Source: Caballeronia cordobensis (lineage in GTDB: Bacteria > Pseudomonadota > Gammaproteobacteria > Burkholderiales > Burkholderiaceae). From it: 64,000 bases of DNA. This document shows, in pieces, positions 18,685-28,222 of the stretch. The stretch is from positions 186,001-250,000 of the forward strand of contig NZ_FCNY02000006.1 in the NCBI RefSeq assembly GCF_001544575.2. Reading direction: 5' to 3'. Made by a program: the position numbers and the translations under genes. Below the pieces are notes generated by a model that ran no database searches, had not been told where the DNA came from, and saw only the letters and a program-made list of their open reading frames with translations. Every line of letters starts with the position of its first letter. Positions within the stretch are counted from its first letter, which is position 1.

Positions 18685-20256
18685 TCAATCCATCGCCGCA
18701 TGCGCGACCGACTCCTCGGCCGCACTCTTCCCCGCTGGCCGGATCAGCAACAACAACGGCACCACCAGCAACGTCGCGACGAACATCAGCTTGAAGTCGT
18801 TGAGATACGCGATCATCGAAGCCTGCTGGGTGATGGTCTGATTCAACATGGCCATGTCCTGCATCGAGCCGCCCGAGAGCATCGGCTGCACCGCCGGATT
18901 GAAGGGCGTCACCTGCGCCGCGAGGTCGGCATGCGCGACCTGCGTGTTGCGTGTCATCAGCGTCTGCACGATCGAAATGCCGATACTGCTGCCGATGTTG
19001 CGCATCAGGCTATAGGTGGCGGTGCCGTCGGCGCGCAGTTCGGGCGTGAGCGTCGAAAACGTCAGCGCCGACAGCGGCACGAACACGAGCCCGAGGCCGA
19101 AGCCCTGAATCACGCCCGGCCACACGATATCCGATGCCGACAGCACGATCGTGTAATGCATCATCTGCCACAGCGCGAACGCGGAAATCAGAAAGCCCGC
19201 GAGCAGCAGCGCGCGTGCATCGATGTGCTTCAGCATGCGCCCCGCGACCAGCATGGCGATCATCGTGCCCGCGCCGCTCGGGGCCGTGACGAGGCCGGTC
19301 GTCGCGACCGGATAGTTCATGAGGTTCTGCAGCATCGGCGGCAGAAGCGCGCGCGTCGCGTACATCACCGCGCCGATCACGAAGATGAAGCAGGTGCCGG
19401 TCGCGAAGTTGCGGTCTTTCAGAAGCTGATATTTGAAGAACGAACGCGCGCCGGCCGTCGCCGTATGCGCGATGAAGAAAACGAAACTGACCGCCGCGAG
19501 CAGCGCCTCAATGCGGATTTCGATCGAGCCGAACCAGTCGAGCTGCTCGCCGCGGTCGAGCATGGCCTGGAACGCGCCGATTGCGAGACCGAGCGTGGCG
19601 AAACCGAACGCATCGAATTTCACGGCGCGCTTCGCCGCTTGCGTCGGCAGGAACGTCGAAACGCCGAAGAGCGCGAAGGCGCCGATCGGCACGTTGATGA
19701 AGAACACCCAGCGCCAGTTGTAGCTGTCGGTGAGCCAGCCGCCGAGCGTCGGACCGAGAATCGGACCCACCATGACGCCCATGCCCCACACGGCCATCGC
19801 CTGGCCCTGCTTTTCGCGCGGGTTGATGTCGAGCAGGATCGACTGCGACAGCGGCACGAGCGACGCCCCGAAAATGCCCTGCAACAGCCGCGAGCCGACG
19901 ATCTGCGCCAACGTCTCCGACAAGCCGCACAGCGCCGACGCCACCGTGAAGCCCGCAATCGAAATGCACAGCAGCTTTTTCACGCTCAGCCGGTCGGACA
20001 GCCAGCCGGTGAGCGGCGTCGCGATCGCCGCCGCGACGATATACGACGTCAGCACCCACGTGATCTCGTCCTGCGATGCCGACAGGCTGCCCTGCATATG
20101 CGGCAGCGCCACGTTCGCGATGGTGCTGTCGAGTGTCTGGATCAGCGTCGCGAGCATGATCGAAACGGTCAGCATGCCGCGGTTCAGGGGCGCCGCGGCG
20201 CTTTCCGTGGAGGCTTCGGAGGACATGGGGGCGGCCGCGGGAAAGCGGCTTTTCAT
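18685..20256 (-). CDS. DHA2 family multidrug exporter, EmrB/QacA-like
   Basis: A 523-residue major-facilitator protein with about 14 membrane helices. The motif TLDSTIANVALPHM in helix 1, GWLSDRLSVKKL between helices 2 and 3, and GPILGPTLGGWL in helix 5 mark drug:H+ antiporters of the EmrB type. The ATG at 20256 is assumed; it has no good ribosome binding site, and the Met at 20226 is an alternative. It is divergent from a MarR repressor with a palindrome between them. No EmrA membrane-fusion partner is adjacent, so it may act alone or with a distant partner. Confidence 0.87.
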   Translation of the reverse strand: MKSRFPAAAPMSSEASTESAAAPLNRGMLTVSIMLATLIQTLDSTIANVALPHMQGSLSASQDEITWVLTSYIVAAAIATPLTGWLSDRLSVKKLLCISIAGFTVASALCGLSETLAQIVGSRLLQGIFGASLVPLSQSILLDINPREKQGQAMAVWGMGVMVGPILGPTLGGWLTDSYNWRWVFFINVPIGAFALFGVSTFLPTQAAKRAVKFDAFGFATLGLAIGAFQAMLDRGEQLDWFGSIEIRIEALLAAVSFVFFIAHTATAGARSFFKYQLLKDRNFATGTCFIFVIGAVMYATRALLPPMLQNLMNYPVATTGLVTAPSGAGTMIAMLVAGRMLKHIDARALLLAGFLISAFALWQMMHYTIVLSASDIVWPGVIQGFGLGLVFVPLSALTFSTLTPELRADGTATYSLMRNIGSSIGISIVQTLMTRNTQVAHADLAAQVTPFNPAVQPMLSGGSMQDMAMLNQTITQQASMIAYLNDFKLMFVATLLVVPLLLLIRPAGKSAAEESVAHAAMD

Positions 20257-20265
20257 GAGTAGGGT

Positions 20266-20287
20266 TATAGTAAGCAGGCTTATTATA
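20266..20287. promoter_or_regulatory. Probable MarR operator between emrB-like and marR-like genes
   Basis: TATAGTAAGC at 20266-20275 and GCTTATTATA at 20278-20287 are inverted copies with one mismatch and a 2-base centre. Read on the minus strand the right half contains TATAAT, a possible -10 of the exporter gene, so binding would block its transcription. Spacing and position suit a MarR dimer. Confidence 0.65.
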
Positions 20288-20329
20288 CCGAGTCGGCAAC
20301 GGCGCGCGCGTCTTACATATAATCGCGCG

Positions 20330-20773
20330 ATGGAAACCCAACTCGACAAACGCTTCGGCTTCCTGGTCGCGGACGTGGACCGCCTGTGCGGCAATCGTTT
20401 CGACGTCTTGGCGAAGTCGTCGCTCAATCTCACACGCGCGCAATGCCGCGTGCTCGCGTATCTCTCGCATTACGGCGAGGTCAATCAGGCGCGGCTCGCG
20501 GGGCTGCTCGAAGTCGCGCCGATCTCCGCCGGACGGCTGCTCGATCGCATGGAAGAGGGCGGCTGGATCGAGCGGCGGCTCAATCCCGACGACCGGCGCG
20601 AACGGCAGGTGCGCATGACCGCGAAGGCCGAAAAGGCGCTGGACAGGGCGCGGCGCGTCGGCGACGAGATCGCGTCGGAGGCGCTCGCCGGTTTCAGCCG
20701 CCAGGAAAGCGAGCAGTTGATCGCGCTGCTGCAACGCGTGCGCGGGAATCTGAGCCGCATCGTGGATCGCTGA
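20330..20773 (+). CDS. MarR family transcriptional regulator
   Basis: A 147-residue winged-helix protein. The DNA-binding part runs LTRAQCRVLAYLSHYG...LLEVAPISAGRLLDRMEEGGWIERRLNPDDRRERQVRMT, with the conserved DxRxR wing. MarR dimers repress and are released by small phenolic ligands. It is divergent from the EmrB-type exporter and likely represses it and itself. A TATAAT at 20318-20323 is only 6 bases before the ATG, so if it is the real -10 the mRNA would be leaderless. Confidence 0.87.
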   Translation: METQLDKRFGFLVADVDRLCGNRFDVLAKSSLNLTRAQCRVLAYLSHYGEVNQARLAGLLEVAPISAGRLLDRMEEGGWIERRLNPDDRRERQVRMTAKAEKALDRARRVGDEIASEALAGFSRQESEQLIALLQRVRGNLSRIVDR

Positions 20774-20879
20774 CGGATCGCGCGAGCCGTGCTAACGTGC
20801 CGCGCGTGGATCGCAGATTGCTCACGCGATTCGCGCAAGCGTCGTCAACCGTCATCATCCATCCCGGAGAAGATCGATC

Positions 20880-21167
20880 ATGAATAAACGCACCGCACCG
20901 TTGGCCATCCTCGCCCTGTCGGTCGCCGCGCTCGTCGCCGCGCCCGTCGCGCAGGCGCAGGACACGGCCGCCTCCACGCCGAAGCAGATCAAGAAAGCGG
21001 AACGCAAAGCGGCGCGCGCGAAGAAGAACGCCGAGCTGAAGGAACTGGAAAAGAACGGCTACAACCCGGCGGGCGAGCAGACCAACTATCCGCAGAATCT
21101 GCAGAACGCCCAATCGAAAATCAACGCGCAGAAGGCGGCCAAGCCGGCTGCGGCGTCGGCGCCCTGA
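20880..21167 (+). CDS. Small secreted DUF4148-type protein
   Basis: A 95-residue protein with a clear signal peptide (cleavage after VAQA). The mature part is short, Lys/Ala rich and ends in NAELKELEKNGYNPAGEQTNYPQNLQNA, which matches the DUF4148 proteins common in Burkholderiales. Function unknown. It has its own upstream region (20774-20879) and is followed by a hairpin, so it may be a single-gene unit. Confidence 0.75.
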   Translation: MNKRTAPLAILALSVAALVAAPVAQAQDTAASTPKQIKKAERKAARAKKNAELKELEKNGYNPAGEQTNYPQNLQNAQSKINAQKAAKPAAASAP

Positions 21168-21172
21168 TGAAT

Positions 21173-21195
21173 GGCGCGGACGCGCTGTCCGCGCC
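21173..21195. terminator. Hairpin after the DUF4148 gene
   Basis: GGCGCGGAC and GTCCGCGCC form a perfect 9-bp stem with a 5-base loop, 6 bp past the stop codon. No T run follows, so it could be a terminator without U tract or an mRNA-end structure. Confidence 0.45.
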
Positions 21196-21356
21196 ACGAT
21201 CCGCTCAAGGACAGGTGACGCCGGTCGCCGGCTCACCTTCTACGATTCCCCTCTACCCTCCACGAAGCGCTCGACGCGCCGCCCGAGTTGCCGTACCGTC
21301 TTCGCAGATGGCGAAAGAACCGGAACCACGGCCGCTGAAACGGGGAGGGCGCGAAC

Positions 21357-23264
21357 ATGCGCTGGCTTTCTTGGCTGTTGATGTTCGTGCTGTGCGATGC
21401 GCACGCCGCCTCGCGCTATTACGCGCCGATCACCTTCTATCCGCACGATGCAGTGCGCGTCTCGCGCTTCGCCTCGACGCCCGGCGCCATGCTGGTGCCC
21501 TATGGCGCGGGCGCGAAGGTCAGGGAAGGCGAGTTCTACGTCGTTTCGAATGCTTCGTTCAAGGCGCTGACGGCGCAGGTGCAAAGCGACGGCACGATCG
21601 TGCTCGTGCAGTCGAAATGGACGCCCGAGCTCGCCGCGAGCCAGATCTGGACCGTCACGAAAGAAGGCAGCGGCTTTCGCCTTTACTCCAGGCTGCATGA
21701 ACGATACGTGACGCTCGGCGCGCGCGTGGATCTCGACGAGGCGTCCGGCGAAGCGCGGCAAAACTGGAGCATCGAAGCCGATGCCAACGCGGTGACGATC
21801 GCGGCGACCGGCACGAAGACGGGCATCGCCATCGAGCATCAGGCGCTGCGCGATGGCGCGCGGGTCGAAGTCAACGCGCAGGCCGGGCAGTGGCGTCTGT
21901 ACGAAGTCGGCAACCCCAGCGCCGATCATGCCTATCGCCCGCTCGATGCGGCCGCCCGCTCGACCTACGACAACGCGAACAGGCGCTATCACCTGAACGC
22001 GTTCGCGCCGGATGCGATCGAGGCCGACCGGCTGCGCGGCTTTCGCTGGACGGACTACCATCCGTCGGGGCTTTATGTGTCGAAGGGCGAGTCCGTCGTG
22101 ATCGACGTAACGGGTCTCGCCGACGACGGCCCCGATGGTCTCGTCATCCTGGTCGGCAACAAGAACGGCTTCTACCGGCGTCAGCCCGCGGGCGATCCGC
22201 AGATGGTTCTCGCAACCGAAGGGCGCAACACGTTCGTCGCCTCGCGTGACGGGTTGTTGTACTTCGAATATACCGACAGCGGCTTCAACGAGCGGCCGCG
22301 CGCATCGATCGATGTATTCGTGCGCGAAGGCGGGCGGCCGGCGCCGTTCTATGTCGAAGGCGTGACGACGCCCGGCGAATGGCGCGCGATGCTGCAACGC
22401 CACGCCGACGCGCCGCTCATCGAAATGACGGGCAAAAGGACGATGTTCACCGTCTCGCGCGCGATGTACGACAAGGCGGGCGCCGCCGACCCGGCGATGC
22501 TGCTCGGCTATGTCGAGCGCGTCATGGGCTATTACGACGCAATCTCCGGGCTCGATGGATCGAGCGCGCTCGACACGCCTTCGCCGTTGCGCGTGCATTT
22601 CGTACAGGACGCGATCTCCACGCACGCGGAGTTGCAGGATGCCTACATGTACGCGACCTACTACATGATCGGCCTGCCGCTCGACAGCGCGGCCGAAACC
22701 TTGCTCAAGCCCGCGAAATCCGAGGAATGGGGCGTGTGGCACGAACTCGGCCACATGTATCAGCAATGGGACTGGACCTGGCCGGGCGTCACGGAAACGA
22801 CGGTCAACATCTATTCGCTGCATGCGCTTCAGCGCCTCGGCACGCCGATGGTGTCGCCCTTGCTGCGAACCGTCGACGCGCATGGCGCAAAAAGCCGGCT
22901 CGATCTCGCGACACGCTATCTCGCGCAGCCGTCACGCAATTTTCTCGACGATGCGTCGTTTCCCGTGCCGTCCGAAGCGCTCTGGGTCCGGCTCGTGATG
23001 TACGAGCAGTTGCGCCGCGCGCTCGGCGACGCTTTTTATGCGCGGCTGCACAAGGCGTATCGGCTGCATCCGCTGACGGAAGATGAAGGCGGCGACCGCA
23101 ACGAAGTGCAGACCTTCGTGCTGCGCGCGTGTATCGCGGCGAATCTCGATCTCACGGAATTCTTCTCGCGATGGGGCTTGCCGGTGGATAACGCGACGCG
23201 CGCGGCCGTCGCCGGGATGAAGCTGAAGACGCCGCCGATGGATTTGACCCGAACGCGTATCTGA
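21357..23264 (+). CDS. Secreted peptidase M60 (enhancin-like) metalloprotease
   Basis: A 635-residue protein with a short signal peptide (cleavage near DAHA). The zinc motif is HELGH at residues 462-466 with the third ligand Glu480 in GVTET, fitting the M60 pattern HExxH plus a distant Glu. Residues about 30-190 look like a beta-trefoil or lectin-like segment (QSKWTPELAASQIWTVTKEG...), and 200-330 a jelly-roll part before the catalytic domain. M60 enzymes cut mucin-type glycoproteins, so an extracellular or periplasmic glycoprotein target is likely. It stands alone between the DUF4148 gene and a convergent EAL gene. Confidence 0.82.
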   Translation: MRWLSWLLMFVLCDAHAASRYYAPITFYPHDAVRVSRFASTPGAMLVPYGAGAKVREGEFYVVSNASFKALTAQVQSDGTIVLVQSKWTPELAASQIWTVTKEGSGFRLYSRLHERYVTLGARVDLDEASGEARQNWSIEADANAVTIAATGTKTGIAIEHQALRDGARVEVNAQAGQWRLYEVGNPSADHAYRPLDAAARSTYDNANRRYHLNAFAPDAIEADRLRGFRWTDYHPSGLYVSKGESVVIDVTGLADDGPDGLVILVGNKNGFYRRQPAGDPQMVLATEGRNTFVASRDGLLYFEYTDSGFNERPRASIDVFVREGGRPAPFYVEGVTTPGEWRAMLQRHADAPLIEMTGKRTMFTVSRAMYDKAGAADPAMLLGYVERVMGYYDAISGLDGSSALDTPSPLRVHFVQDAISTHAELQDAYMYATYYMIGLPLDSAAETLLKPAKSEEWGVWHELGHMYQQWDWTWPGVTETTVNIYSLHALQRLGTPMVSPLLRTVDAHGAKSRLDLATRYLAQPSRNFLDDASFPVPSEALWVRLVMYEQLRRALGDAFYARLHKAYRLHPLTEDEGGDRNEVQTFVLRACIAANLDLTEFFSRWGLPVDNATRAAVAGMKLKTPPMDLTRTRI

Positions 23265-23279
23265 CGCACGAGAAAGCAC

Positions 23280-23311
23280 AAAAAAACGCCGGCACACGCC
23301 ATGCGCCGGCG
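23280..23311 (-). terminator. Rho-independent terminator of the EAL gene
   Basis: GCCGGCG (23305-23311) and CGCCGGC (23287-23293) form a 7-bp stem; read on the minus strand it is followed by seven T residues (23280-23286). It lies about 40 bp past the EAL stop codon. The same stem could also slow transcription from the M60 gene. Confidence 0.75.
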
Positions 23312-23352
23312 AAATCCTGGCTTACGAGGGCTGCCAGAATGGGATGAGTCCT

Positions 23353-24237
23353 TTACGCGGCATCGGCGAGGCGGATCGTGCGCGGTCCCTCGCGGCGCGC
23401 CGATTTGCGCTGCGCCATCGCGCTCGCCGACTGCGCGCCGGGCACGTTGCCGATGCCGAATGCGGGCCGCGCCAGAAAATATCCCTGCGCGAGCACGTGC
23501 GGCCATTGTGCGAGCCACTGCGCCTGCGCCGCCGTCTCGACGCCTTCGACGACGATCGCCACCTTCAGCCGCGTGAGCAGGGCCAGCACCGAGGAGAACA
23601 CCAGACACGCGTTCGGGCAGCGCGGCGCGCCGGAAAGCAGTTCCTTCGCGATCTTCACCGTGCCGAAGTCGATCGGACCGAGCGCGGCGAGACACGAATA
23701 GCCCGTGCCGAAGTCGTCCATCGCGACGCTCACGCCCTTGTTTCTCAGGCGCTGCACGACCTTGGGCATCGACGGCATGCGCGCCAGATCTTCGCTTTCC
23801 AGCAATTCGAGTTCGATGCACTCCGGCTTGACGCCGTGCGCGCGGCAGATCGATTCCAGGCGGCCGGCAAAGCCCGGCAACGCCGCGACCGATGGCGGCA
23901 CGTTCACCGCCACCGAATACTGCGCGCCGCCGCGGCTGCGCCACGCCGCGATTTCCGCCGCCACCGCGTCCAGCACGAACCAGGTGAATTCGCGCATGAT
24001 CTCGGCGTCCTTGAACGCATCGCTGAATGCGCCCGGCAGCATCACGCCGTACTCGGGATGACGCCAGCGAATGAGCGCTTCCATTTGCGCGAGCTCGCCG
24101 CTTCCGACTCGGTAGATTCCCTGATAGGCGATGCAGAATTCTCCGGCCCTGAGGCCTTCGAGCACGCGATGCCTGAATGCATGATTCGAGTTCGGCGCGG
24201 CTTTCGCGACATGCGAGCCGTCAGTCGTTCTTTTCAT
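23353..24237 (-). CDS. Stand-alone EAL domain protein (cyclic di-GMP phosphodiesterase or sensor)
   Basis: A 294-residue cytoplasmic protein consisting almost entirely of one EAL domain. Seen are EALIRW (residues 53-58), the NVPP asparagine, ELLE, DDFGTGYS, VEGVET and AQGYFLARP. The Lys motif reads VKIA where the family normally has KID, so one conserved acidic residue is lost. Most metal ligands remain, so hydrolysis of c-di-GMP is likely but not assured. No sensory or GGDEF domain is attached; the C-terminus is a basic tail. Confidence 0.82.
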   Translation of the reverse strand: MKRTTDGSHVAKAAPNSNHAFRHRVLEGLRAGEFCIAYQGIYRVGSGELAQMEALIRWRHPEYGVMLPGAFSDAFKDAEIMREFTWFVLDAVAAEIAAWRSRGGAQYSVAVNVPPSVAALPGFAGRLESICRAHGVKPECIELELLESEDLARMPSMPKVVQRLRNKGVSVAMDDFGTGYSCLAALGPIDFGTVKIAKELLSGAPRCPNACLVFSSVLALLTRLKVAIVVEGVETAAQAQWLAQWPHVLAQGYFLARPAFGIGNVPGAQSASAMAQRKSARREGPRTIRLADAA

Positions 24238-24585
24238 GCTCTAACCATCCCCTGCCAGTTGGTCGTGGAAGCGGTCGCACGAGTCGTGCCAGAGTCGCTG
24301 CGGACGGCTCCGATCGGTCTGTGAACGCGATCGAGCGCGATGCGAATGCTGGGCGCGGAACGATGCTGTCACGATTGCGCGACAGGATATCCCGGATTCA
24401 ACCGCGAAGCGTATCGAATCCGGGACGCATCACCGGATATGTGCGGCGCCGCACACAAGGCGATGACCGGCGCTTCTCGCCGTTTTGCACTTTTGGCGCG
24501 TGCTTTCTGGAACTTTTGTAATCCCGACTACTGCCGATAACGGCCGCATTCATGATCGCAATAACAAGTACTGCTGATGCGTCAT
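24238..24585. other. Intergenic region between EAL and ABC ATPase genes
   Basis: About 350 bp on the upstream side of the EAL gene and the downstream side of the ATPase gene. It should contain the EAL promoter, but I find no convincing boxes, palindrome or RNA. Short open frames here lack coding character. Confidence 0.5.
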
Positions 24586-25707
24586 TTAGACGGTCGCGGT
24601 TTCGGCCACTGGCCGCATGCGTTCGAGCGCGCTGCCATCCTCGCGGAACAGATGCACGTGACGAATGCTGAAGCCCGCGTTGAGGCGCTGGCCCTCGACC
24701 GCCGTCGATTCGCCCGAGCCCTTCACCTGGATCACGAGTTCGTTCGGCAGACGCACATGCAGGAGCGTTTCGCCGCCGAGATGCTCGATCACCATGACTT
24801 CGCCGGTGAGGCCGCTGTCGATATCGCCGCCGCACGATTCGATGAAATGCTCAGGCCGGATGCCGAGCGTGAGCGTCTCGCCCGCCTTCACCGCCGCCGC
24901 CGCGAACGGCAGCGTGAGCGCGTCGCCGCCGGGCAGTTCGATGGTGACGCCCGCGGCATCCACGCGCGTCACGCGCACGTCCATGAAGTTCATCTTCGGA
25001 GAGCCGATGAAACCCGCCACGAAGCGATTGTGCGGCGTGCGATACAGCTCCAGCGGCGAGCCGATCTGTTCGACGCGCCCATGATTCAGCACGACGATGC
25101 GATCGGCCATGGTCATCGCTTCGGTCTGATCGTGCGTGACGTAGATCATCGTCGCGTTGAGCTGCTTGTGCAGCTTGATGAGCTCCAGGCGCATCTGCAC
25201 GCGCAAGGCGGCGTCGAGATTGGAAAGCGGTTCGTCGAAGAGAAAGACTTTCGGCTCGCGCACGATGGAGCGTCCGATCGCGACGCGCTGACGCTGCCCG
25301 CCTGAAAGCGCGCGCGGACGCCGTTCGAGCAACTGGCCGATCTGCAGAATCTCCGCCGCGCGATGCACGCGTTCCTTGATCTGCGCCTCCGGCAGCTTGA
25401 GCATGCGCAGCCCGAACGCGATGTTCTCGTACACCGTCATGTGCGGATAGAGCGCATACGACTGAAACACCATCGCCACGCCGCGTTGCGACGGTTCGAG
25501 ATCGGTCACGTCTTCGCCGCCGATCATCACTTGCCCCGAGTCGCTGCGCTCAAGGCCCGCGATGGTGCGCAGCAAGGTGGATTTTCCGCAGCCCGAAGGA
25601 CCGACGAACACCATGAACTCGCGGTCGGTCACTTCGATATCGACGCCCTTCAGCACATCGACGCCTGCAAAGGCCTTGCGGATCTGCTGCAAGTGAACTG
25701 CGCTCAT
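24586..25707 (-). CDS. ABC transporter ATP-binding protein, UgpC/MalK type
   Basis: A 373-residue ATPase with Walker [10 protein letters not shown], signature LSGGQRQR, Walker [13 protein letters not shown] and a C-terminal OB-like regulatory domain of MalK type (from about residue 240). It energises carbohydrate or polyol importers. It is divergent from the binding protein and two permease genes at 25888-29085, which otherwise lack an ATPase, so these most likely form one importer. Confidence 0.9.
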   Translation of the reverse strand: MSAVHLQQIRKAFAGVDVLKGVDIEVTDREFMVFVGPSGCGKSTLLRTIAGLERSDSGQVMIGGEDVTDLEPSQRGVAMVFQSYALYPHMTVYENIAFGLRMLKLPEAQIKERVHRAAEILQIGQLLERRPRALSGGQRQRVAIGRSIVREPKVFLFDEPLSNLDAALRVQMRLELIKLHKQLNATMIYVTHDQTEAMTMADRIVVLNHGRVEQIGSPLELYRTPHNRFVAGFIGSPKMNFMDVRVTRVDAAGVTIELPGGDALTLPFAAAAVKAGETLTLGIRPEHFIESCGGDIDSGLTGEVMVIEHLGGETLLHVRLPNELVIQVKGSGESTAVEGQRLNAGFSIRHVHLFREDGSALERMRPVAETATV

Positions 25708-25768
25708 TACGTTGTCTCCAGTGTGCCGCTGCGGCAGCGCAGCATCGGATGCATCGTTGAATTTGTTC

Positions 25769-25803
25769 TTGACAACCTGTTCGCGCCAAAATATACAATT
25801 GTA
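25769..25803 (+). promoter_or_regulatory. Promoter of the polyol ABC operon with overlapping palindrome
   Basis: TTGACA at 25769-25774 and TATACA at 25792-25797 are spaced by 17 bp, a near-ideal sigma-70 promoter. A perfect palindrome TACAATTGTA at 25794-25803 overlaps the -10 and start point, and a half-site TTACAA follows ten bases later. This fits repression, most simply by the SorC-type regulator encoded in the same operon. Confidence 0.75.
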
Positions 25804-25887
25804 AAACCGAAATTACAAGTGAAACGAGGCAAGCCGCAGGACGCATCCGCAAGTCACACCCGCTCGAAAAAAACCAAGGAGACAGGC

Positions 25888-27258
25888 ATGAAGAAGCGCT
25901 TCATCCCGGCCCGGCAGCTCGGCCCGATCAAACACGTCGCGGCGGTCGCGCTACTGGCGGCGAGCGCGGCGTTCGCCGCATCGAACGCGCAGGCCTGGAC
26001 GCTCAAGGAAGCGGCGCAGCCGTATTCGGGCACCACGATCAAGGCCATTTTCCTGGACCGTCCCGGCTACAAGGCGGCGCAACAGCTCATTCCGCAGTTC
26101 GAGAAAGAGACGGGCATCAAGGTGCGCTGGGAAGTGATTCCGTACGAGAACACGCGCGAGAAGGAAGTGCTCAACTTCGTCGGCGGCGGCGATCAGGACA
26201 TCGTGCTCGTCGATGTCGTGTGGATCGGCGAATTCGCGAGCAACAAGTGGCTCGTGCCGATCAAGAAGTTCACCGACGACCCCAAGCTCGCCGACCCGAA
26301 TCTCAATCTGAAGGGCTTCTTCCCGATCCTGCTCGATTCGTTCGGCACGTGGGACAAGGTCACCTACGGCCTGCCGTTCGATAACTACTCGGGCCTGATG
26401 TTCTACAACAAGTGCATGTTGAAGGACGCCGGTTTCGACGAGCCGCCGAAGACCTGGGATGATCTGCTCAACACCTACGCGCCGAAGCTCACGAAGGGCG
26501 ACAAGTTCGCTTTCGCGCTGCAATCGCGGCGCGGCGAAACACAGTCGGCGGACAGCTTCATGCGCGTGCTGTGGCCCAACGGCGGCTCGCTGCTCGACGC
26601 GAAGTTCAAGTCGAACCTGATGTCGCCACAATCGCAGGCGGGCCTCGAATACCGGCAGAAGCTCATGAAGTACATGCCGCCGGGCATCGTCGATTTCGAC
26701 CACGCCGAAGCGGTGAATGCGCTCGCGCAAGGCCAGGTCGCGATGATCACCGAATGGTCCGCGTTCTATCCGACGCTCACCGATCCCAGCAAGTCCAAGC
26801 TCGGCAACTGTCTCGCAATCACGACCGAACCGAAGGGCCCCGCAGGCCTCAAGCCCGCGCTCGGCGGCTTCTCGCTCGCGGTGAACGCCAAGTCCAATGC
26901 GAAGAAGCAGGCCGCGTCGTGGCTCTTCATTCAATGGATCACGTCCGAAGCCATGGCCAAGCCGTATCTCGAAGCGGGCGGCGTGCCGGCGCGCACAGCG
27001 GTCTACGAGGACAAGGCCGTGCAGGACAAGTATCCGTTCGTGAAGCCGATGGTCGAATCGTGGCAGGGCGGCGTGCCGGATTATCGTCCGCGCTTCCCGG
27101 AATGGCCGGCGGTCTCGGAAGTCATCGGCGAATGGGGCAGCAAGATGATGCTCGGCCAGGTGACGGTGAAGGAGGGCGCGCAGACCATCGGTCAGAAGAC
27201 CGAGGACATCCTGAAGAAAGCGGGCTATTACGACGGCAAGAAGCCCTTGTTGAAATAA
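25888..27258 (+). CDS. ABC transporter substrate-binding protein, family 1 (polyol/sugar)
   Basis: A 456-residue periplasmic protein with a signal peptide (cleavage near SNAQA). The body has the pattern of SBP_bac_1 carbohydrate receptors ([29 protein letters not shown] and a C-terminal [19 protein letters not shown]). AAGGA precedes the ATG. First gene of an operon with two permeases, a SorC regulator and three dehydrogenases, which suggests the ligand is a polyol that those enzymes oxidise. Confidence 0.88.
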   Translation: MKKRFIPARQLGPIKHVAAVALLAASAAFAASNAQAWTLKEAAQPYSGTTIKAIFLDRPGYKAAQQLIPQFEKETGIKVRWEVIPYENTREKEVLNFVGGGDQDIVLVDVVWIGEFASNKWLVPIKKFTDDPKLADPNLNLKGFFPILLDSFGTWDKVTYGLPFDNYSGLMFYNKCMLKDAGFDEPPKTWDDLLNTYAPKLTKGDKFAFALQSRRGETQSADSFMRVLWPNGGSLLDAKFKSNLMSPQSQAGLEYRQKLMKYMPPGIVDFDHAEAVNALAQGQVAMITEWSAFYPTLTDPSKSKLGNCLAITTEPKGPAGLKPALGGFSLAVNAKSNAKKQAASWLFIQWITSEAMAKPYLEAGGVPARTAVYEDKAVQDKYPFVKPMVESWQGGVPDYRPRFPEWPAVSEVIGEWGSKMMLGQVTVKEGAQTIGQKTEDILKKAGYYDGKKPLLK

Positions 27259-27292
27259 CGCGCTCGACATACAGGAAACAGGAGGCGATCGA

Positions 27293-28222
27293 ATGGCATC
27301 ACCCGCACTGCACGCGCGCGGACCCCGCAAGCCCACGCGCTACTTCGGCGTCCTGCCGCGTTCGCCCGCCTTCTGGTTCCTGATTCCCGCGATAGCCGCG
27401 CTCGCGATCATCGGCATCTATCCGCTGCTGCTCGCGCTCTACAACTCGTTTCATCAGTACAAGCTCGCGGATCTGGGTTCGGGCACGCCGTTCATCGGGC
27501 TCGACAACTACATCGCCACGCTCACCGATCCGACCTTCTGGGAAGCGCTCGGACGCACCGCGCTGTTCCTGTGCCTCACGTTGCCCATCGAAGTGGCGCT
27601 CGGCCTGTTCGCCGCGCTGCTGCTGCATCGCATGGAGTTGCCCTGGCTGCGTGCGGCGGCGCGCGTGAGTCTCGTCATTCCGATGGCGACGACTTATGCG
27701 GTGGTGGGTCTCATAGGCCGCCTGATCTTCAACCGCCAGTTCGGCGTGGCGAACTATCTGACGGGGCTGATCGGCATTCCGCCGCAGGACTGGCTCGCCA
27801 ATCCGACGCTGGCGTTCGTCTCCGTGATGATCATGGATGTCTGGCAATGGACGCCGTTTTGCGCGCTGATTCTGCTCGCCGGGCTCTCGATGGTGCCGAA
27901 AGAAGCCGAGGAAGCCGCGCGCCTCGAAACGCCGAAGTGGAGCATGATTCTCTGGCACCTGCAGCGGCCTTATCTGCTGCCCGGTCTCACCGCGATTCTG
28001 ATCCTGCGCTCCGCCGACATGCTCAAGATGTTCGATGCCGTCTTCACGATGACGCGCGGCGGCCCGGGCGCGGCGACGGAGTTCATCAGCGTCTATATCC
28101 AGCGCGTGGGCTTTCGTCTCTTCGATCAGGGCATGGCGTCCGCGCAGGCGATCATTCTGCTGATTCTGACGATCGTGCTGTCGCGTCTTTATATCCGTTT
28201 CGTGTATCGGGAGGCCGCGTGA
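27293..28222 (+). CDS. ABC transporter permease, MalF type
   Basis: A 309-residue inner-membrane protein with six hydrophobic helices and the ATPase-coupling EAA loop (EEAARLETPKWSMILWHLQRPYLLPG, about residues 203-228). AGGAGG precedes the ATG. It pairs with the following permease; the two stop/start codons overlap, which suggests translational coupling. Confidence 0.9.
   Translation: MASPALHARGPRKPTRYFGVLPRSPAFWFLIPAIAALAIIGIYPLLLALYNSFHQYKLADLGSGTPFIGLDNYIATLTDPTFWEALGRTALFLCLTLPIEVALGLFAALLLHRMELPWLRAAARVSLVIPMATTYAVVGLIGRLIFNRQFGVANYLTGLIGIPPQDWLANPTLAFVSVMIMDVWQWTPFCALILLAGLSMVPKEAEEAARLETPKWSMILWHLQRPYLLPGLTAILILRSADMLKMFDAVFTMTRGGPGAATEFISVYIQRVGFRLFDQGMASAQAIILLILTIVLSRLYIRFVYREAA

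Noticed and set aside
24177..24540. Small plus-strand frames in the gap before the ABC ATPase gene
   Set aside because: No ribosome binding site, no recognisable protein, Arg/Cys-rich composition.
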